From contig WFPU01000010.1 of assembly GCA_015487435.1 (NCBI GenBank), positions 1-7,786 on the forward strand: a stretch of DNA of 7,786 bases. The letters run 5' to 3'. Source of the DNA: Sulfurimonas sp. (GTDB taxonomy: Bacteria > Campylobacterota > Campylobacteria > Campylobacterales > Sulfurimonadaceae). This document shows, piece after piece, positions 7,701 through 7,786 of the stretch (the first letter of the stretch is position 1; each line of letters begins with the position of its first letter). A model generated the notes under the pieces. The model ran no database searches. It saw only the letters and a list, made by a program, of their open reading frames with translations, and was not told the DNA's origin. A program made the translations under genes and the position numbers.

Positions 7701-7747
7701 TTTTTGCCTCTTGATGTTTTATCTTTTTTATTGTATAATGCTCTCAT
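7697..7747 (-). CDS. possible 16-residue leader peptide or mini-ORF overlapping mod
   Basis: ATG at 7745-7747 opens a 16-codon frame (MRALYNKKDKTSRGKK) ending in TGA at 7697-7699, which overlaps the mod start as ATGA. A strong Shine-Dalgarno sequence, AAGGA, lies five bases before the ATG, which is better than that of mod itself. The peptide is highly basic, with seven Lys/Arg in 16 residues. I recognise no family. It could couple mod translation to upstream translation, or be a decayed gene remnant, or be chance. The start is fixed by an in-frame TAA further upstream (7775-7777). Existence as an expressed peptide is inference from the ribosome binding site and overlap only. Confidence 0.4.
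   Translation of the reverse strand: MRALYNKKDKTSRGKK
7707..7710 (-). promoter_or_regulatory. ribosome binding site of mod
   Basis: GAGG (in AAGAGGC) is six bases before the mod ATG. It lies inside the 16-codon upstream ORF, so ribosomes translating the mini-ORF would cover it and then terminate at the overlapping ATGA. Confidence 0.65.
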
Positions 7748-7749
7748 AA

Positions 7750-7786
7750 TTATCCTTCGGGAACACCTACTTGCATATTAAGTCTA
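7750..7786 (-). CDS. possible C-terminal tail of an upstream gene, truncated by the window edge
   Basis: The frame read from 7785 to the TAA at 7750-7752 gives RLNMQVGVPEG and is open to the window edge; the stop is two bases before the mini-ORF ATG. With only 11 codons the family cannot be recognised. The close spacing to the next ribosome binding site is what an operon member would show, and the absence of a clear minus-strand promoter in 7701-7786 agrees with transcription starting further upstream. A chance open frame of this length is also quite possible. Confidence 0.3.
   Translation of the reverse strand, partial: RLNMQVGVPEG
7753..7757 (-). promoter_or_regulatory. Shine-Dalgarno sequence of the upstream mini-ORF
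   Basis: AAGGA on the minus strand stands five bases before the ATG at 7747. It is also part of the last codons (GAA GGA TAA) of the possible upstream frame, so stop codon and initiation signal are interleaved, as in a tightly packed operon. Confidence 0.5.

Noticed and set aside
7731..7740. TATAAT on the plus strand (7734-7739) after a T-rich stretch, like a Campylobacterota sigma-70 promoter reading out of the window to the right
   Set aside because: It falls inside the mini-ORF and would be antisense to the likely upstream gene tail. A good -10 match is easily met by chance in such AT-rich DNA, and nothing downstream can be seen to be transcribed.
7753..7762. TCC-TTCG-GGA hairpin near the right edge, considered as part of an RNA gene or terminator
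   Set aside because: The stem is only three base pairs and is explained by the ribosome binding site and codons; there is no U tract and no match to an RNA gene I know.

Overview
The window is AT-rich (hand-counted blocks run about 21-45% G+C, mostly near 30%), tightly packed, and coded entirely on the minus strand. Base composition, the short overlapping operon style and the type of tRNA-modification methyltransferase at the left edge suggest a Campylobacterota genome (Sulfurimonas/Arcobacter-like). That assignment is an inference from style; no marker gene here proves it.

In transcription order (right to left) the layout is: (i) 7750-7785, a possible C-terminal tail of an upstream reading frame; (ii) 7697-7747, a 16-codon basic mini-ORF with a strong ribosome binding site, whose TGA overlaps the next start; (iii) 4716-7700, a 994-residue beta-class DNA methyltransferase, the Mod subunit of a Type III-like restriction-modification system with a long N-terminal extension; (iv) 3767-4723, a Fic-domain protein with an N-terminal inhibitory motif and a C-terminal winged-helix domain; (v) 655-3777, a 1040-residue superfamily 2 helicase/nuclease, the Res subunit; (vi) 1-635, the first 211 codons of an MnmD-type tRNA wobble-uridine methyltransferase that runs off the left edge. 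Overlaps are 3 nt (mini-ORF/mod; ATGA), 8 nt (mod/fic) and 11 nt (fic/res), and only 19 nt separate res from mnmD. No terminator-like structure lies between any of them.

The core is a complete-looking restriction-modification pair (intact DPPY and FAGSGTTG motifs in Mod; intact Walker A, DEGH, SAT, motif VI and a PD...DPK nuclease site in Res) with a Fic adenylyltransferase-like gene wedged between the two subunits. The overlaps imply coupled translation, so Fic is built into the system and is not merely a neighbour. Fic probably acts as a regulated toxin or as a protein modifier that sets the activity of the restriction system or the host response. That is the most interesting hypothesis in the window.

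Two small repeat structures stand out: a 12-bp in-frame tandem repeat encoding KSNQ units in the Fic linker, and an 8-bp-arm palindrome inside mod that is read through as RHSVLDTES and looks like a small dispersed repeat inserted in frame. There is no gene-free stretch longer than about 90 bases, and no RNA gene, CRISPR array, transposase or integrase is visible.
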